From NCBI GenBank assembly GCA_029939785.1, contig JAOZSG010000140.1, positions 1 to 8,594 on the forward strand: a stretch of DNA of 8,594 nucleotides. The letters are read 5' to 3'. The position numbers and the translations under genes are program-made. Of this stretch, positions 5,977-8,594 are shown one piece after another. The notes below the pieces were generated by a model. It ran no database searches and was not told the DNA's origin. It saw only the letters and a program-made list of their open reading frames with translations. Numbering within the stretch: position 1 is the stretch's first letter; each line of letters begins with the position of its first letter. Origin of the DNA: Fidelibacterota bacterium. Lineage in GTDB: Bacteria; Fidelibacterota; UBA2242; JAFGTP01.

Positions 5977-8052
5977 TTGAAAGAATATAAAACGAATGAA
6001 ATAAGAAATATTGTATTATTAGGACATGCAAATACAGGGAAGACCTCTTTGGTAGAAGCAATCTTATATTATACCGGTGCAACAACAAAATTAGGTAGAA
6101 TAGCCGAAGGAAACACAAAATCAGATTATCATTCTGATGAGAAAAATAAACAACATTCTTTATCTTCTACCCTACTTTATTGTGAACATAATAAAAATAA
6201 AATTAATATGATCGATACTGCCGGTTATCTTGATTTTATTAGTGAATCAAAAACTTTTACACGAGTTGCAGATATGGGACTTATTGCAATTAATGGTGAA
6301 ACCGGGTTAGAAGTTGGGACAGATCTTGTATTCAAGTTTGCAAAACAAGATAACTTACCTCTTTCTTTTGTTGTGAATTTTCTTGACAAAGATGATGCAA
6401 ATTTTGATAATGTTTTGACAGATATTCGTGAAGCTTATGGAAAAAATGCAATTCCTTTTTTAATTCCAATTAATTCAGGAATAAATTTTAATTCTGTTGC
6501 AGATATTATCAATCAAAAAATATACACCTTTTCTACTGATGGAAAAGGTAAAATGAGTTCTGAAGAACCTACTGGTGACATAAAAGATAAAATTGAAGGA
6601 TTACGTGAAGAACTAATTGAAGCTGTTGCAGAAACTGATGAAGCACTATTAGAAAAATTCTTTGATGAAGGAACTTTATCAGATGAAGAATTAATTTCAG
6701 GAATAAAAAAAGCAATAGTAACAAGAGATATTTTTCCTGTATATGCTGTTTCAGCGTATAACAATATTGGTACCGGGGCTTTACTGAATTGTTTGACCAA
6801 CTATTCACCATCACCAGAACAATGTCTTCCTGCAAAAGCTATAAAAGATGGAAAAGAAGTTGAGTTAAAAATTGATGATAATGCACAAACATCACTATTT
6901 ATTTTTAAAACTTCTGCAGAAGCACATGTTGGAGAACTTTCTATTTATAAAGTAATGTCGGGAAAAGCTTCCTCGGGTACAGATTTATATAATGCAAAAT
7001 CAGGAAAAACGGAAAGAATAGCACAGGTCTTTTGTATAAATGGAAGAGATAAAATCGAAATCGCTCATCTTCATGCCGGTGATATTGGGTGTGTTGTAAA
7101 ATTAAAATCTACTCATACAGCGGATACTCTTGCAGAGAAAGGATATGATATTGTCTTTCCACAAATTGTTTATCCTCTCCCTGTAATTCGTGAAGCTGTT
7201 GAACCAAAATCACGTGCTGACGAAGATAAAATTAAAGATGGTCTTCAAACTTTGGCCGATGAAGATCCAACATTTCATTTTGAATATAATCCTGAAATTA
7301 AACAGACAATTATTTTCGGAATGGGTGACTTACATTTGAAGATTTTACTTGAAAGATTAAAAGAAAAATTTAATGTTGAAGTAAATATTATCAAACCGAG
7401 AATCCCATATAAAGAAACTATAAAAAAACGTGCTATAGGTAAATATCGTCACAAAAAACAATCCGGTGGTGCCGGACAGTTTGGGGAAGTATGGTTAAAA
7501 ATAGCTCCTGCTGAAAAAGGTCACGGTATTGAATTCAAAAATTCTCTTGTCGGACAAAATATTGATCGTGTTTTTGTTCCATCTGTGGAAAAAGGTGTAT
7601 TATCAGCATGCGAAGAAGGTGTATTAGCCGGTTATACTGTTACAGATGTAATTGCAGAATTTTATGATGGTAAAATGCATCCGGTAGATTCAAAAGATAT
7701 TGCTTTTCAAATCGCTGGAAAAGGAGCATTCAAAAAAGCTTTTTTAGAAGCCACTCCAATATTATTAGAACCTATCTATGATATCGAAATTATAGTACCT
7801 GAAGAATATATGGGTGATGTAATGGGTGATATTTCCACTAGAAGAGGAAAAGTAACAGGAATGGGTAGTGAAGGTAGAAATCAAAAAGTTGCAGCACAGG
7901 TTCCTTTAGGTGAATTATATCATTATGGAACTGCATTAAGATCTATGACTCAGGGTAAGGGTCTTTTTAGCCAACAATTCTCACATTATGATACAATGCC
8001 AAGAGATACACAAGAAAAGATTATAGCAGAATCAAATAAAGAAGAAGAATAA
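5977..8052 (+). CDS. Divergent elongation factor G-like translational GTPase
   Basis: The 691-aa protein has EF-G length and layout: GTPase domain (about 8-285), domain II (about 300-390), domain III (about 402-478), domain IV with KKQSGGAGQFGEV (493-505), and a domain V with EPIYDIEIIVPEEYMGDVMGD (598-618) and RSMTQG (655-660). The P-loop is GHANTGKT (16-23). It departs from canonical EF-G in three places: no RGIT in switch I (KQHSLSS instead, about 58-64), G3 is DTAGY (80-84) rather than DTPGH, and G4 is NFLD (134-137) rather than NKxD. From memory, the EF-G-like (EF-G2-type) branch often lacks canonical G3 and switch I residues, and a Bacteroides relative reads NQLD, so this is probably a subfamily trait. 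It may be a paralogue with a role other than general translocation, or the main factor in this organism; the window cannot tell. The gene starts with TTG behind AGGAGG, 22 bases after the ligase gene. Confidence 0.9.
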   Translation: MKEYKTNEIRNIVLLGHANTGKTSLVEAILYYTGATTKLGRIAEGNTKSDYHSDEKNKQHSLSSTLLYCEHNKNKINMIDTAGYLDFISESKTFTRVADMGLIAINGETGLEVGTDLVFKFAKQDNLPLSFVVNFLDKDDANFDNVLTDIREAYGKNAIPFLIPINSGINFNSVADIINQKIYTFSTDGKGKMSSEEPTGDIKDKIEGLREELIEAVAETDEALLEKFFDEGTLSDEELISGIKKAIVTRDIFPVYAVSAYNNIGTGALLNCLTNYSPSPEQCLPAKAIKDGKEVELKIDDNAQTSLFIFKTSAEAHVGELSIYKVMSGKASSGTDLYNAKSGKTERIAQVFCINGRDKIEIAHLHAGDIGCVVKLKSTHTADTLAEKGYDIVFPQIVYPLPVIREAVEPKSRADEDKIKDGLQTLADEDPTFHFEYNPEIKQTIIFGMGDLHLKILLERLKEKFNVEVNIIKPRIPYKETIKKRAIGKYRHKKQSGGAGQFGEVWLKIAPAEKGHGIEFKNSLVGQNIDRVFVPSVEKGVLSACEEGVLAGYTVTDVIAEFYDGKMHPVDSKDIAFQIAGKGAFKKAFLEATPILLEPIYDIEIIVPEEYMGDVMGDISTRRGKVTGMGSEGRNQKVAAQVPLGELYHYGTALRSMTQGKGLFSQQFSHYDTMPRDTQEKIIAESNKEEE

Positions 8053-8058
8053 AAATAA

Positions 8059-8547
8059 ATGTTTTCTGATAAACTTTGGGCTCCCTGGCGTATAGAATAT
8101 ATTACGGGGACAAAAGAAGAAGGATGTTTTTTTTGTAAATATTCTAAAGAAAACAATGACAATAAACGTCTCATTCTCTATCGTGGGGATGAGACGTTTG
8201 TAATAATGAATTATTATCCATATAATAATGGGCATTTAATGATAGTTCCATATAAACATACAAATGAACTTTCTGATTTAACAGGTACAGCAAAATTAGA
8301 AATGATGAATTTAATGGAACAATCTATGAAAATAATTAAGAAAACTATGAATGCCGACGGGTTTAATTGTGGACTAAACTTCGGTGCTATAGCAGGAGCA
8401 GGAGTTAAGGATCATCTTCATCTACATGTTGTTCCAAGATGGAGTGGCGATACTAATTTTATGCCTGTCACAGGTCACACAAAAGTTATATCTGAAGCTT
8501 TGGAAGAAACCTGGAAAAAACTTTATGAAGACTTTAAAAAAATATAG
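8059..8547 (+). CDS. HIT-family protein (AP4A phosphorylase/hydrolase-like)
   Basis: The 162-aa protein carries the histidine-triad motif H119-L-H121-L-H123-V-V-P, whose middle histidine is the nucleophile in this family. The N-terminus LWAPWRIEYI and the pair C23-F-F-C26 place it in the bacterial branch with a putative zinc site (the cysteines with His67 in PYKH and H119). YPYNNGHLMIVP (53-64) and PRWSGDTNFMPV (126-137) are further hallmarks. Relatives cleave nucleotide substrates such as diadenosine polyphosphates or adenosine phosphoramidates; the exact substrate here is unknown. It begins 6 bases after the EF-G-like stop, with only a weak GAAGAAG upstream, so it is probably translated by coupling as the last gene of the operon. 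A strong hairpin lies at codons 35-48. A T8 run (8127-8134) encodes the Phe-Phe between the two cysteines. Confidence 0.93.
   Translation: MFSDKLWAPWRIEYITGTKEEGCFFCKYSKENNDNKRLILYRGDETFVIMNYYPYNNGHLMIVPYKHTNELSDLTGTAKLEMMNLMEQSMKIIKKTMNADGFNCGLNFGAIAGAGVKDHLHLHVVPRWSGDTNFMPVTGHTKVISEALEETWKKLYEDFKKI
8162..8201 (+). repeat. Strong hairpin inside the HIT coding sequence
   Basis: AAACGTCTCAT (8164-8174) pairs exactly with 8189-8199. Adding G-U pairs extends the stem to 8162-8178 with 8185-8201 (17 bp) around the 6-base loop TATCGT. It uses the only two CTC codons of 13 Leu and the only GAG of 12 Glu in the gene. No T-tract follows, so it is not a terminator. The function is unknown. Confidence 0.7.
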
Positions 8548-8594
8548 TTCTTTAATTTATTCTATAATATTAAAATTAGCCGTTTTTATCAATT

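Noticed and set aside
6740..6760. 9-bp stem with TTT loop in the EF-G-like gene.
   Set aside because: It is compact but short, has one G-U pair and lies mid-gene; weaker than the two reported in-gene hairpins.
6513..6835. Two minus-strand open frames of 95 and 88 codons.
   Set aside because: They are antisense to conserved EF-G-like sequence and have low-complexity translations.
7732..7745. 14-bp palindrome of six A, GC, six T.
   Set aside because: It is explained by Lys-Lys-Ala-Phe codons in an AT-rich gene and lies within conserved EF-G-like sequence.
8551..8587. Possible terminator after the HIT gene: TAATTT/AAATTA stem with five T about 4 bases later.
   Set aside because: The stem is only A-T pairs with a long loop and would be unstable; not a convincing terminator.

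Overview
The window is AT-rich (roughly 30% GC by eye) bacterial DNA holding two divergent gene clusters separated by a 479-base intergenic region. The EF-G-like protein resembles the divergent EF-G type I associate with Bacteroidetes/Chlorobi-type genomes, so an FCB-group bacterium (Bacteroidetes, Ignavibacteria, Cloacimonetes, Marinimicrobia or similar) is my best guess. This is a weak placement. Clear Shine-Dalgarno sites occur before some genes (AGGAGG, AGGAG, GGAG), which argues against a classical Bacteroidetes member.

Left cluster, minus strand, read from 3990 down to 89: a stand-alone Hpt phosphotransfer protein, a single-domain CheY-like receiver, a HEAT-repeat protein with a C-terminal receiver, a receiver fused to an RsbU/SpoIIE-type PP2C phosphatase, and a small highly charged protein of unknown function. 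The genes overlap or lie 2 to about 55 bases apart, so they look like one transcription unit. The three receivers keep their key residues, the Hpt keeps its histidine, and the phosphatase keeps its metal-binding aspartates. No histidine kinase, anti-sigma kinase or STAS protein is in the window. The natural reading is an intermediate and output module of a phosphorelay whose kinase and phosphatase substrate lie elsewhere.

Centre, 3991-4469: divergent promoter region. It is very AT-rich except for a roughly 60-base stretch near 4021-4078 that is 50% GC, resembles a dispersed intergenic repeat, and sits just upstream of the Hpt gene.

Right cluster, plus strand, 4470 to 8547: an ANL-superfamily (AMP-binding) acyl-CoA/acyl-acid ligase, a divergent EF-G-like GTPase started by TTG behind a perfect AGGAGG, and a HIT-family nucleotide hydrolase/phosphorylase-like protein. 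Gaps are 22 and 6 bases, so this also looks like an operon.

Beyond the genes, the clearest unexplained structure is a set of three strong inverted repeats: a perfect 15-bp hairpin at 432-466 just before the last gene of the left cluster, a perfect 30-bp palindrome at 4541-4570 inside the ligase gene, and a 17-bp (with wobbles) hairpin at 8162-8201 inside the HIT gene. The two in-gene structures use codons found nowhere else in their genes. I saw no RNA genes, CRISPR arrays, insertion sequences or attachment sites.
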